Source: Henricia sp. BOLD:AAB3569
Taxonomy: Eukaryota > Echinodermata > Asteroidea > Spinulosida > Echinasteridae
Assembly: GCA_037783545.1 (NCBI GenBank)
Contig: JBBELK010000370.1
Span: 1,054,001 to 1,118,000, forward strand
Direction: 5' to 3'
Length of the DNA stretch: 64,000 bases
Positions within the stretch are counted from its first letter, which is position 1. Each line of letters begins with the position of its first letter. Below, piece by piece: positions 13,101 through 28,100 of the stretch. The position numbers were made by a program, and so were the translations under genes. Below the pieces are notes generated by a model. The model made no database searches and was not told the DNA's origin. It saw nothing but the letters and a program-made list of their open reading frames with translations.

Positions 13101-16100
13101 TTATACTGCATCGTGAATGGGCAACATTACTTCAACATACCAGATATGGTATTATGGTAAATTGGTAATCAAAATCCATTTTCCAGAAAAATCTGAACAA
13201 ATACCTTTAAGCAGAGGCTTAAGTTACGGCCTGTCTGCATTGGACTTTTTTGGGGAAACTTACTGATACAATGGGTACTTTTCCCATTTTAAGTCCAATG
13301 CTGACAGTCTAGGATGTTTTCCTCTCAGTAACTTTTCCCCGAGTCAAGCGGTTACTTTACCTGGCCAGCTTCTGCCCAGGAAAATTGACCAGGGAACATT
13401 TCCCGAGACAAACAGTCCAATGCGGACACATGCAGCGAGTCGGTTAAAAGCACTCTGGAAGCATACATCCGGGCCGTGAAGGTCAAACTGTGAAGCGACA
13501 CTGCGCATGCTCTCCCACGGTCTTGGTAAAATGTTACTGTGTCAAAAAGTCCAAATGCGGACAGCAGTGAAATTTAGCCATTTTTCATTTTACCATCGTC
13601 TCGGTAAAACCTCCCAAAAAACAAGTCCAATGCAGACGAAGCTTTAAACATGTTAAATTCTATTGTTAAGTAGCTTGGAAGGGAATTGATTTTATCCAAG
13701 TTTGACTTATGAAGATTTCACTATGTAATGCTGTTCCGGAATTCATAAACTTCCATCTGCCACAAATACAGCCCTAAGGATAGCTAGCATACATCTCATA
13801 CAGTACCCCTGAGGAAGCACTGCCAACATCCACCTGTGGCGTTCTGTCATTCCGATAGGAAATGGCCATGCATTACCTGTCAGTTCCAATATAAAATGTT
13901 TCTAAAAGTGGGAGTGACAGGGGTTGGGCCAGGTGAATGGTCTGGGGGGAGAACCCCTATAGCATGGGATGATGAATGTGGGTAGTTCAGGTCATCAAGG
14001 TGTGATGCAGGTGTGAAGATTGAACTGTTTTTTAAAGGTATACTTTATACTTTTTAAAGGTAAAACAAATTCGAATTTGAAATTGTTTTCCCGGTTTGCC
14101 AAGTTACCAGGGGCCAATTTCATAGAGGTGTTTAAGCAAAAAACTCTTGCTTAGTAGAGAACTTTACCAGTGAAATCCTCGTGTGATAGAAATAGTGTAT
14201 GACCAGTGTTATAGGACTGTCTTATTACCACGACAATCACATGAAATTTTTGCTGGTAACCTCATTTTATCAAGCGAGGTTTTTCATGCTTAAGCAATTG
14301 TTCATGCTTAAGCAGCTCTATGAAATTGGCCCCAGGATTGGGATATAAGCACAAAATGAGCAATTTATGAAATGTTTGTCCTAAATTTGTATTTATTTAT
14401 TATGAAGAAAAAAAATTTCTTCATAAAGTTCCTGTTGATTTTTACTTTAATACCTCATATCATGTAAACAGGACAGAGTGTCACCCTTATGTTGTGATAT
14501 TTCTGGAGTTTATTATTTTATAAATATGATCACCCTCAGCACGTAAACAGTACAGCATTTAAAAACCTTACCTGTTTACATTACACAAAACATAAGAACA
14601 AATCAACAATCTAGTGTATTAAACTATACATGTAGTGCAAAGTCCGACACTGCCTGAAAATTCACTGAAAATTACAGATTGTACACGATGAGTAAAACCA
14701 ACAGCTACCATTTCCCGGAAAGAAACTGGTCAAAATGACTTCAAATGTAATCACAAGAGTTGAAAAATGCCTTGATGAACTCCTTATGTTGAACTCCTTA
14801 TCACCCCGTTTACACTCGATTCGCCTTTGCCGAATCGAACTCCGCAATTTCCAAAAAGGGGAGTTGAAGCCGGGTAGGCACTAAGTGTAAACGCAAAAGG
14901 TGAATTGAAAAAGGCGGATCAGACCCGGGTCTGATTCGCCTTTTTCAAGTCACCTTTGGGGTAGGGTTGAACCCCGCAATTGCGGGGTTCAACCCTGCAA
15001 TCGTCAAGGTCGCTTGTAGTGTAAACGCTACCCGAATACAGATTCGGCAATTTGAGTGTCCTTGGGGCGGTGCCCGCAGTGTAGTAGATTTAATTGACCA
15101 ATCTGGCACTAGTGCAGCAACACCTAACAGCTCACGCATGCGCTGCAGTTACATTTAGTGGTGACTTTTGCGGTTTCTGAAGCGAGTTGAAGCGATTTGG
15201 GGTGTAGTGTAAATGCGGCAAATGTTCAGTTTTGTGGTCGCAATAAAAATGCTGGATCTGTATCCACCTTTGCCGATTCGAGTGTAAACGCGGTGTATGT
15301 TGTTAAACATACATGTACACCGCCACACTATCAGCAGAAAAAAATGCAAACAAATCAAAGATGATCTTACCTTGTAAAAAGTAACTGCCAACAGCTCCTA
15401 TTACAGCGAAACTATTGTCCTGGGGAAAAGAAATGAAACTATATTGTAACTCTGACTAAAATGTTCTGATGACCAAAATCGAAACTCAAACATCTACTTT
15501 GTTTATTTGAGGGAATTAGGTTGTTTCTTTCACTAGATATTAACTTTACATAGCTGCTGATTACTACCGTAAACTTAAAACTGGTTTTTCCTTTTAAAAG
15601 TTTTTTTTCCCTGCAAACTGCATTTTTTTCACTAATGTTTAATACATTTTTTCTACATGTACATGTAACGACTCAGCCATATTTAAAGGCAATATACAGG
15701 ATTGGTAATTACCTTTGGAAAAAAAGTATGAATTATTATCTAAAAGCTTACTTGTTATCAAGATGGTAATGGTAGTAATCATCCTGTGAAATTATTTTGT
15801 CTGAAGTGCCCCCATTCATGAGAAAAATTACAAAACTATTTGAATCTCCACTTTGGAGCCATTCAGTCATGCACAAAAACCATGATTGGGTTGTTCAGGT
15901 TTTCTGAAGTATAACTGCTGAAATTTCTACAAGGTAGATTTCTCGACCAAGGCTTTCAATTACCAGTGGAAATCACACCGTTCTTAACAGTTTACCATGA
16001 ACATGTATATTACATTTAAAGGAATTGGTTGAAATTTGGCAGACATGCAGGGGCATATACTACATGTACATATAAACTAGAATAATTTAATTTTGAATAT

Positions 16101-19100
16101 ATGGGTCATTCTATAAATTTGGGGTCCAATTTTTCCGTCCCTGTTACATCTGCAGACATCTTGTAAAATGTTGTAGTTTGTAAATTCAGGACATATTCTT
16201 TAAATGCTCTCTATTTCAAAGAGTGATTACTTAAAGTACAATTCATAAAAACATGTTTTGAAGGCATTTTTAATGATACTTGTATGGCAAATAGCGGTAT
16301 GTCAGGTGTAACGGGGACAGAAAAATGTCACACGTTGGACCCCAAATTTATAGAATGACCATATGCAATAACCTGGAAGGTGCATTTTATTACATAAAAA
16401 CGGTTTAAAGTCAGATAATTAGTTTCAGAAATCAACCTTTACTGTACATCATTAGGGAAGTTCAGCATCATTAGAGGCCTTTTCACACTATAGAACGTCC
16501 AAACCATGTCAAAATCTACACGTTTCAGCCCGTGTATAGACTTTTTTAAATTTCAACATGGGTCAAATCGGCTACATTTTCACACTACTAAACGCAACAC
16601 CAAAATTTTGTCTACACGTGTAAGGTTTCGACCCGTGTATCGTGTGATCGTTTAACACTGCACACAAGGCCGGCCGTCAACACAGATCAAATTGGAGAAT
16701 ACCCCACATTGCATTGCGGCACGTCATCTCATTCTCCAAATATTGCTATTTCTTGTTCCATCGAGCTGGATTTAGATAGAATTGTCAGCCCAAATGGCCA
16801 AAATAGCAGCTACCTCCTCTTCGATCTCTCCATGTCAGCTTTTTGTCTCATTTCGGGCCGGACATATTGGAGAGGCCGTGGAAACTTTCCACTCAGCCGA
16901 GTTTTACAGGGCCCTTGAAAATTCCAATGGGAACAGTTTCGCCCGGTAAAATGAACAGGACCCTGCAGTAAACTATGGGCCTGCACAGCAAAAGTTCACT
17001 GCAAGGTCGCGGTATTCCGCATGGGCACTGAAAGCAATTGCAAATGAGAACGCATGGAAAAACTACATGAAGGATTGTTACCGAAGGTCGTGGTACTTTC
17101 CATGAGGCAGCGGAAAAAAAAGTCCAATGGGAACATGCCTTAAAGAATATTTGTATAAAGCCGACATCACCAATCTACGCATAAATATAGCCTGGATAAA
17201 TTGGCACATTATGTTCGTTTCTCTGTCATATTGCCAGATTAAACATATACGGATTATAGTACACTTAGTTTGATGACGTCAGCACACCATTCACACATAC
17301 CCGTGCAAAATGCGTACAGCGAAACCTCACTGTTATTGCGGCCAGTTCTCCCCTTAATAAAAGTGTGCTTGGCCAAGAAAACCTGCTTTATTTGATTTAT
17401 CACCGGCACAATGTGTCGGGTTAGATTACTCAATCTGTTGGCAAGCCCTGGGATATTTGGGGATCTTCATTACCTGGATTATCAGCGGCACGAGTCTCGC
17501 CAGGATTGCACAATAGTGCCCTCAGAGGGGAAGGGGGTTGGGCAAAGTGCAAGCAGATTGACAAACTTCCAGGGGAGAACTCTTGCTGCCCTCCCCAGCT
17601 ATCTCACCTAAGATGTGGGGATTGTAACTTTTTAGTGACAAAATCCCCACCCCTGGGGTGTAAAACGTGCATTTTTTAATACTTTTTATTTAATTGAATT
17701 TTTTTATGAAAAAGGAGACCTAATCCCCACCTAAAGGGTGGGGCAGTGCAGGGGGAGGGGTAGGTGGGGGAAACAATTGATGTGCATATAATGCAAATGT
17801 GCACTTTGATTCTCTTACAACTTTTTCTCCCAATGCCAGAGAAATGGCAAAGATAAAAATCAAGATTCCTATAGTTAATGTAAATTGTAGCCAGAGGCTA
17901 GGCATTCCTTAACGCAGAAAGTCCACCGAGTAAGATGCATGTCGTAATTCAAGATGTATCAGTTTGGTTTTGGGATTACGAGATACCGTCATGTACGTAT
18001 GTAATATGCCGACATATGTCAGATTTCATAAAAATCCATAGGCCTATTTATGAGGGGGAAAAATTCATCAGTACTGTGGTGTATAGTTAAGACATTTAAT
18101 TTTACAGGTTTTAGGTTCAAATACAGGCTGCATCCATGGTGCATGTGTTCTTGGGCAAGGTACTTTGCAATAACTTGCCTCTCTACCCAGCAGTAAAAGG
18201 GTACCTGCGAAGGTAATGAGGGTGTTACGATTGATGTTTTATGTCTAAAGGGTAGGGGAATTTGCGTACCATGTTGATAAACCCACCATATCGGATAAAA
18301 AAAAAACCACCTTTTTTTCAAAAAGCTCGGACAATAAAATAGATTATTTATGAACTGTAGCATCATGAACTGTTTAGTCTAATTTGAATTAACACAATTT
18401 GCTCGTTAAATTTTCCTTTCATATTTTTGAGCGATTGCAATTTTTTTTACCAAGTACCTTTAAAATACTTGTGTCAGTACCTTCAAAATATCAAATCAAA
18501 TTGCTTGCGTGCTTTCATTAGATTAGAAGCAGACAAACGGCGTCACATTAATGAAAACATTTCTACAGTTGCATCCACCTATGAAACATTATCTAACACT
18601 ACGCAAGTTGTGTTTTGAATCAACCACGGGATGCATTTCTATCGTCGGATGAATCGAGACAAATTTAATGCAGGACTGCTTTCCTTCATCTCAAAATGAA
18701 AACCGATTTAATAATTTTTTTTCTGCTGCAAGCATTGCATCCCTTGGACAGATGCACGGAATGGCTTTACATTATAAATAGCTACACTATTGTGTGGTTT
18801 TAAAATACGCTGCACAAAAGTATTCAATATCCATGAAATTGCTTGAATCCATCTATCCGATTACAAGGGGAATAAGTTCTGTTCGAGTCAATTCCTACGC
18901 GATTCATTCCACTGGGACGCTTTTTATTCCTGCAGCACTTTAACTCATGGATATTTTTAGTTCAAGACGCGATGCTTAAGTTGCAAAATTGCTTCTAGTC
19001 ATTTTTAGAAAGGCCCTAAATTTAAAGTACAAAAAAATAAAAACAAAATCAATATTTAAGCTATTTACATGGTAAATTTGCACACATTGTAGATCGCCAA

Positions 19101-22100
19101 CCTCTTAACACTGTGCTAACTTTAAAAAAGGTTAAAACAGTCGTTCATAACTGGGAGCCTGTCATAAAATGAAAACATGTAAACTAGCAAAGTTGTTTAT
19201 TTCATCTGCAAGGTCATGTAGAAAGTCTGCTCAAATACATAAAAGGCACGCTTTCCACTTGGCCTAGGTGCAAGATGTACAATCTCGATTGTTTATTAAC
19301 ATAAAAAGTGCACTATACAGTTAGGGCCTTAAACTGTGTTTAACACTCGAACCGGCAAAGTTGGATACAGACACCCAGCATTTTTATTGCGACTGCAAAA
19401 CTTTAGAGCTCAACCAGTGTTTTTAAGCAAAATTAACCGTGTCTGAATGACGACCGCCGGCTAATGACAAACGTTTTAAAACAGACAAATGTTGGAGCCA
19501 CACGAATTTGATCCCAATTAGAACTGGAAAGGATGCACAAGCCTTTCGCTTTCAGCACAGGTCATAAATCTTTGAATCTCGCTGCTCGGAGAAACTTGGA
19601 GAATTGATGCAAGGGGCTGTCATAGGAAAGAGCCCATCTCATCAAAAGAAAAATATTTGCGGCACCCACGATCAGATTTCCTCTCAAACTAAAAAAAAAG
19701 TTCTTATAAAAAACTTGCTTTTGCCCCTTGACAAAAAAAGCTTTTAAGGGTGATTTTTTCTCAAGGAAAGCCAGATAGATAATCTACAATAACAAGTCCC
19801 CGGGTGATGCTGCAGAAGTGCAAAGAAGAGATGGCATCAAGTTACACTGTTGAACAGTAAAAGTCTTCATTTATCAAGTTTTGGGCATTTTGTATGGTAA
19901 AAAAAAATATTTTACACTTGCCCTGCGCAGTAAAGGGACGGGTAAAAGACAATTATTTGTTTGCATTTTTATAGCTTTTGCAAAACTGACTTTCACGGTA
20001 TATTTCTAAGAGTTAAAAAAAAAAAATGCTAAAAGGTGTTTCTGACATGCAGGCAAATATAGCCCGAGCAAATTAAAAACAAATTTAGGTAGAGGAAGCG
20101 AACAGAGAAAACCATTTCAAAAGATGTCATTGGTAAATGTAGATATGGCTTAATTAATTTGATTAAGATTTAATTCAAGTATCAATAGACGAATCCCAAA
20201 TCAACCAATTTAAGACTGGTCTGCGCACTTCTGTTGCTTAACACGAAGAGCCTCTTTATCAAACCTGGAAGTAAACTAATGTACGCACGTGAATGCACAA
20301 TCAGTCCTACACGCAGAACAGCACGCGTACACACTCAGTCTCTGTACAATACTGTACTTGTAGTGCATGCGTACTGCCGACTTAACACGAAGAGCCTCTT
20401 GTTCAATGTGGAAGTGCGCAGAACGGGCTAGTGGGTCTTTCTATAAATTAGGGGTCCAAAAGTGTGACATTTGGTGTCCCCCGTTACACCTGATATGTGT
20501 TATTTTTCGTACAAAAATCATTAAAATGGCTTTTAAACCATTTTGTATGAATTGTACTTTATGTACTCACTCTTTGAGATGGAAAGTATTTAAAGAATGT
20601 GTCCTGAATTTACAAAAACAAGATGTAAAATATAACGGGGGACACCAACATTGGACCCCTAATTTATAGAAAGACCCTAATGTGAGATTCTTCTATGTTC
20701 AGTTCTAAGCAGAACTCACCTCGGAAATTTCACCACTGAAGCCTGCTTGACAATGTGTAATTTTCTTGAAGCTCCACAGTGTCGCTGAAATGAAACAAGA
20801 AAAATCCAAATAATAGGGACCATTCAAAATAGTTAATGTTTAAAAAAAAACCAATTTTTAAACTGAAAATCGAAAGTCATGCTTTGCTTCTTTTGACATC
20901 GGTGAACTTTATTTCAATACCGTTATAACCAGCACGATTTGGGACAAAGGGGCTGAAAGGAATTCCTTTGAAATTCCTTGGATGTTTGAGACACAATGGG
21001 GAACAATAGAAGGGGGCGTACCCTCTGCCGCGTGCTGCATATGAATACCGTACCTCAGCTCCTCCGTGTGCCCGGAGATCGCGTAAACAAATCATCGAAC
21101 ATGGGGACAACCAAACGCACTGGTACGATGGTTAGTCGTTTATGGGTAGCGTTTTGCACGGGACCAGTTACCTAACTGAAAATTATGCACCTTGATATTA
21201 TTGTGCATGTGCGACGTTGTGTAATGGCGGCACTTTAATGTACCATTGAATGCAATACATGTAGAACGTTTCTTGTTCAAGAAATTTGGAGTGGGTAGGT
21301 GGGTCCAAACAATTTCGGGGGGTGGGAGGGAAATCTATTTTTTGTTAATATTGATTATTTTGAATTGCCCATTATTTTTTAAAGGTAGTCCATTTGTTTG
21401 GTAATTACCCACCCTCAATTTGTTTTTTTGAATTATCATCTTTATGCTCGTTATCAAGACAGTAATGGTAGTAATCATCCTGTGAAATTATTTCGTCTGA
21501 ATTGCCCCAATCATGAGAAAAATGACAAAACTATTTGAATCTCCAAAAATTGCCCTTCATTCATGCACAAAAACCGTACTTTTTCAGGTTTTCTGAAGTA
21601 TTACTACATCTATGTGGCTGAAATTTCTACAAGGTAGTTTTTCATGCCTTTTTTAACAGTTTATCAAACAAGTATACTACCTTTAAACAATGATACATGA
21701 AGGCAATTATGCAAGTAATGACAAGTTCTCATATAATGCATAAGAATCGATACAAGCAATGATAATACAACATTCTGCTTTCAAGGAAAATTTTAGGTCT
21801 CAATTTTTTGTTACATGCAATCGCTGTTTTCATTCCTGATAATACAAGGTTCCTGTTATAACAAGGTAATCTGCAAAGTCCCAAAGAGACCTCTTATTAA
21901 CAAGGTTAAACTATGAGCAAGTTCGGGCGGGCGACTATAGTTAACTAGACTAACCTACCCCCGGGGCTTGGTTCCTCTAATCAGACTAGCTAGTGGTCAA
22001 ACCCAAACCATACAGCGTTCGAGTGACACCGAGAGCAAGTTCGGGCGGGCGACTATAGTTAAGTAGACTAACCATAGTCGATCTAGATGTCACTCGAACG

Positions 22101-25100
22101 GTGCGTAGTTTGACTAGCTAGTCTGACTAATAGGAACCAAGCCTCGGGGGGTAGGTTAGTCTATATAGTCGACTTGCTCTTAAATTCTGGTCGCCTGCAT
22201 GAACTTCCTCCATATCGACCGAGGTTCTCAGGTGAGGTCACTCGTTACCCAGGTCAAAAGTCTCAATCATAACATTCCATGGATTCCTCTCAACTCCCTG
22301 AGAAACATGCAGCCCAGGTGGCTTACCCAGGTAGGTGCTAATGATGAGCTACATGTAATCAAGCAATGCATTCATGTACCCATTGCTTCTGGGTGAGGAG
22401 AGGCACTTTGTTGCAATGTGCTTTGCCCAAGGACACATGCAACATGGCGAGGGCCATTTCATAGACATCATTAACAGCATGAGCAACTGAAAACATGCCT
22501 TAACTGCATGGTTAAACAGTGACGCTACAATAGCCGTCTCTAAGCACGCGCATGTTTAACCACCCCGCGACCCTGAAATAATGCTTAACTCGTCTGCTAC
22601 AGTAAGCACGCCGTTACTGCTTGCGCTTAAGCGGCTCTATGAAATTTGGCCCAGACCACCTGATCAGACTTACTTCATTCCACACTTTGTGCAGTTTTTG
22701 TGCAGTTTTCTATTTTCAGTGGCACCGACAAGGACCAAAAAAGTCCTTATATATATATATATATATATATATAAGCTAACCAGCTGAAAAATTGCATGCC
22801 TCAGAGCTTATGTGGTGCTCAATAGAGCCAACATTTTGTAAGGAATTTTATTCCCAGCATGATATATGACAGAGGAACTCCCCTACTGCCACTATACACT
22901 GGTACCTCAACACTTCTCTTTTATTAACACACCATCCCCAACTGCATTCCCTAAAAATCTGAAGGAAATTCCTTTCAAAATCCTTGGATGTTTTAGACAA
23001 TGGAAGAGGGAGTACCCTCTGTCGCATATCGTGCAAAAATTGAACAAAAGACTATTACCTTCAAGTACTGTATGGCAAGGGGTGAATACAAGAAAAAGAA
23101 AAGAGTTTAACTGTGATTTTGGAACAGATTTTATGATCAATATCTCAAACGATCATAGTCACTCTTGACACAACTGAGTACCGAGCACCATTTTAAGGTG
23201 ACAAAAACCCGTTTCTTGTCAAACATGAGGTGGGAAAATGGCCCACTAGGGCAATTTATATTTTATATTTGACGAATATTCAGGTTACATTGAACAAAGC
23301 ACCTGCCAAGGAGTAAATTATATATTTGGCCGTTAAATTTGTTGTTATAACAAGTTTACATGTTATAATATTTCCCCATATATGTAATATCCGACAGCCT
23401 GGGACAATTACCGCAAAACGGGCTAACTGACAGGTTTTAAATGCAGGGCTTTTCTCAATAGAAATAAATTTGTACTTGGACCCAGAAAGTACTTCTTTCA
23501 AATTTTTTACAGGTGAAAGTGTTTGGATGAACAAAGGACTATCCTTCCCTTCCCCCTTCCATAAATAAGTACAGTAGTGTACAAATGTTTGCCATCAAAA
23601 CTTGTTAGAGTTCTTGCATTGCAACGGCTTTTCCGAAGAAACACACGGCAGGCATCTTTAGTTTCCACTTATAGAAACTGTGCTAACATGCAAAGTACAC
23701 ATGCTTGCACGTCGAGAGGCTAGTGACTGTTGTCAGTTTAGGGTCCGGTAATCAAATCCGTCGTTATTGCATCAGCGCGACGTTGGGCACGCACTGGTTC
23801 CATTACTTCCTTGATGACGTTCGAGAACTAACACTCCCGACAGTGGGAGATGTTACGCTTTTGTCCACTTGGGATACTCTACTCCACTTGGCTGCATCCG
23901 ATGGAGAAATTTTGACACCAAACGAGCGCCCTCCAGCTAACCCCACTTTCTTCCCAGCCCAACGTTTCTTCGGTCCATTAGATGCTCACTTCTTGGTTTT
24001 TTTTCCCCTTCCTCCCATCCTCATGCCTCCATCCCAATCCCCCCTCCCCTCCCCCTCCCTGTTGTCTACTGAGCGCGGGATGAGTACGTGCCTTCAAGGC
24101 AAATCTGGATCTTCCCTCCACCGGCTGCTGGACGTATCGATTGTGCGTGGGATCTATAAACTATCCCCGGACTCGGCACCGCGTCTTAACAGCAAGAATT
24201 CCTGATTGACTCAAACTTCCCCACCTCCGCATTCCTTCGTCTTGTTTTTTTTATCCCGAGAGTTTCAACACATCTTGTTTTCCTTTACCCACGATGCCCC
24301 ACTGTCCTGAATCTCAAGCAAAGAAAACCTGCACTCGCAATGCCCATTAGGTAAACAGTGTCGGTGAAAGGTGCAACGGAATGGCATATGAATGGATGTT
24401 ATTCACACGCCGTCTGAAAGGAAAGGTATTCAAGCTGTAATACTGGGCTTGCCACACAGGTTCTTTTTATTCAAATCCCCAGCTACAATTGTCAACCGAA
24501 ACGTAATGCAAAAATAATACCGTCACACAAGCAGGCAAACAAAAAGATAGGCCAAGAGAAAGAAATTCGCCTTTTGAAGTGTCAGGTCAATTCCAAGACG
24601 ACCGAGTTCTACGAGCGTAACTCCCTAAATACAGGTGCGTGCATTTTATTAAAGGCAAAACAGATCGGGGAGACACAAAGTGCTCTCACACGTAATAATA
24701 AACCACACGGGGTACGGATATTCAAATCACGCCTGGACTAAGCTTCGGGTACACTTAGAAGGCTTGGGCGGAAGTAGAACGATATTTTAAGCACGTAGCA
24801 CACGACCAGCGACTTTTGGCGGCTTCGAGTGACATTTCGAGAGGTGTAAGACTCCTTTTAGAATTATGCTGAATGTGGGCGATACTGTATAATATAGGCC
24901 TAGAGGATTTTTTTGAAAAAAGAAAATGCTTTTTTTTCCCCAAAAAGCCTTTCATAAAAATACACACGCAATATTTTGTATGGTGTCTAATAATGAAACA
25001 ACCAAGATTTGTATTTTAGAAAAAATTGTATGGGCCTCATATGGTTCTAAACCTGTGACCTCCGACACCCTGGGCAGATGCTCTACCAGCTGAGCTATGA

Positions 25101-28100
25101 GGCACAGTGGTTTACTTCTTCAGATGTATAATAATTGTTGAAGTACAGTCTACCGGTACATGTACTGGGATAAAAAGTTTCAAACTGCCCAGAAATCACT
25201 AAATTCTACAAAATCACAATTTTCTATCATACACATGAATCAATAAAACTACCAAATGAGGTTGGCACTTTTTTTGTTATCTTGGGCCAGATTTCGTCTG
25301 GTGCTTACCAGAAAATATTGCTCAGTAAAACCTTAAGGAATCAACCACTAAACAATACAGCTGATATGAGATTCTGGCTGGTAGCCTGTATTTCCTACTG
25401 TAAGCATAATTCTGTGCTAACCAGTATTTTCTCCTTAGCACAGCACCATGAAACTGCGTCCTGGAATGATATAGATTTTAAACTGCAGTGAGACTTCTGC
25501 GGTCAGGTTCGTTCACTTCGTATTAAATGTCTTCCTTTTTATCTCCGCAATGCCTGAAACCATATTACTCATCCTACAAGTCCGAACCACAACCCTTTAC
25601 TGAAGTGATGCAATCTTTTACTGTTCTTAAAATAAAAACGGACAAATAACATTAAGAAGGTGCTAACTTCTTGGAATAACACGTGTTTGAACTGTGAGTA
25701 ATGTCAGGTGAGTTTGGCCAAAGGGTACGTGGCCGATAAGCGGTTGCAATGCAAACAGTTTTGGATAAGGTGAATTCAACAGGTTGCAATTTTTTCAAAT
25801 CTTGATGAATCATTTTAAAAACTCTTGACACATGCCATTACATGGCAGTCCCCGAATTCTTTAGCCAATACACTCAGATAGTCAACAATTAGGGGAGGCC
25901 CTTAAAAAGGGAGGGGTTGCTTTTTTGTAGGTGGAGAACCAAATATACCTAAAACAATGATTTCATGCTTTCTTTACATGTGTGCTTTTCTGTGGGAGCA
26001 TCAGAGTACCACAATGAAAGAAAGAAATGCACATTTTTGTCAATTGAGTATAGTTTTTAAGCCATAGACATATACCGGGCAAACACCGGGTAAACACCGG
26101 GTAAACACTGATCAAGGCACCTACGTCGTTACCCCTGATTGTAGAGCTCCATTAAATCACTCCATATACCATCTCGGCTCCCTGGGTAGTATAAACGGTG
26201 TGATCTCTGACGTCATGGAAGGCATCAAAATATTGGGGGTGTGGCTATACATGTAGCTGTGCGCGCACATTTTGCTGTGCATAAATTTGGATATGAATCG
26301 CCTGCACTGTGTTATTGAATATACATCACCGTAACCGGTCTAGGTTGGTTTGGAACGCGTGCGCGTGTAGCGCATTTTGTGATCGAACATAACACACGCG
26401 ATCGTCATATACATGTATGCAAAGCATGATGCGTGCGCACAACGGCAGACAAGATTTGGCTTTAGATGTAAACCAAGGTCACATATACAGCCTCGGCTCA
26501 ATGGTTAATCAGACATCAACCCTCTCAGGTATCTATTTTTACTCCAGGGTGGAGAGAAACATGTGTGGCAAAGTACCTTGCTGAAGGGCACACATACCAT
26601 GGATGGAGCGGATCGGGATTCGAACCCACTACCTTAACTAACCCAGCGATCCACAAGACTGCTCCGCCACAGCAACTCCCAATGATACATCTTTATCATA
26701 TACCTCATACATACATCGGGCATGATCGCTGCTGTATGTAAAACAGGCAATGGAACTTGTATTTATATAAGGTTCTTTTTTTATACCTGGATACAATACT
26801 GAGGGACAATTACATGTACATCATGAAGATTGTCGACAGTTACTTAAGAGTCACTCTGTCAAATCTAGTCACGATGTCGATGGCAAAGGCCCTGCCAGGC
26901 TTATTAATTGCTTAGTCTTAATTTCAATTTTGAGTGACACACAAGAGTGTCGTCAATAACGCACCAAAGAGGAATCTTGCAGACACCTGGATCGGCTTTG
27001 CGCAAAAATCTTCATCAATCCCTCTCTCAACAAGAGGAAAATAAATATGAACAAAGGAGAAGGGGGTTTTATGCTGGAGGGGAGGTGATGTCCCTGCAAT
27101 ATGCATGAGACAACTTTTGACTACTTAAGATTAGAAGTAGTCCATAAGACATCTAAGGCAGAGGCTCTAGCCGGTGAGAGCCTTCGATCAAGGCGACATT
27201 GCAGCACTGCTACAGTGAGCCAGCTCTACCCCCATCGAGCGCCGGTCTCAGTCTTACTCTCTTGATGCCGCGGCCGGCCGTACCCGCCGGCAATTTTTCA
27301 ATCTTGGACCGAGATTGGCGAGTGGACATGAGAAGAGGATTCCCCCGGAGATACGACTTGGTGTCCAATTACGTATCATCTCGCGACACCCTGCCAATGT
27401 CTGCTACATGTACGTGGCTGGATTGCACCGTGATATTGCTCATATTTCTCCACGGCAGTGACTTAAAGGGGAAGGGGCTGGGGGAAATGATACCAATACT
27501 GGAATTTGGATTAGAAAATTTGTACTACATCACTTGTTATTTACGAAGAGCCACTGTGATTTGGTTAAAATTATCAATAATTTCTTTAAACATCTTCAGT
27601 TGTTAATGTATTCCAACTCTAAATCTATGCTTCCAGGTATTTTTTCTGCCACCATTGGCAAAATTATCACCACACGTTATTACAAAACTATTCTACAAGT
27701 AAAATGTAAAAAGACAAATCTGCAGGTCACTAACCGCGTGAGGCTGGTTAGTGAATTTCTTCCCCTTAAGTAATTGAAAGCAAACAAGTATAAGAATAAC
27801 TGTGAGAATTCCCACAAGGACATACAGCATCCACACAGGTTTCCTTTCATTACCACAGACCAGCATCCTGGTGCCTCCCCTGTAATAACTCTTTTGTAAA
27901 ACATTTGATATCTATGAATGATCATTATTGCAATGGATTTCATGCATTTTTTACCTTGGGTATTCAAATGATTGCCTTTCTCGCAATGGAATTGCAAGGA
28001 ACCGCTCACAAGGAGAGAAATAATAGACCTTTATCACAGTGCGGCCATCTTTCCTTTTCCCCTATTAAAATGAACGTAACCAAAGCGAGCGAGACTTGCC

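Larger units (their letters stand above)
11928..15370 (-). other. Integrin intron 6
   Basis: This 3.4-kb intron holds elements at 12496-12739, 13227-13643, 14109-14335 and 14802-15295 and a SINE at about 12980-13120. The element at 14802-15295 ends 76 bp from exon 6. Confidence 0.85.
15420..20719 (-). other. Integrin intron 5
   Basis: This 5.3-kb intron holds a dispersed repeat (15710-15945), an element of the GGGTCTTTC family (16103-16360), a degenerate palindromic-word element (about 16475-17140), a SINE-like stretch (about 18070-18230), a fragment of the GTGTAAACG element (about 19330-19400) and a second GGGTCTTTC element (20433-20677) ending 43 bp from exon 5. About 18240-20230 shows no gene. 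Confidence 0.8.

Noticed and set aside
14802..15295. ProtoRAG-like element
   Set aside because: The CAC start is reminiscent, but the duplication is 3 bp rather than 5 bp, and no RAG1- or RAG2-like coding sequence or heptamer-nonamer layout is present.
23705..24205. Open frame of 166 codons rich in proline and serine
   Set aside because: It starts at a TTG, spans a polypyrimidine tract, shows no domain and has no splice or neighbour support.
25031..25105. Candidate tRNA gene with intact D-arm
   Set aside because: The anticodon stem does not close and box B is mutated; treated as a SINE head or pseudogene.
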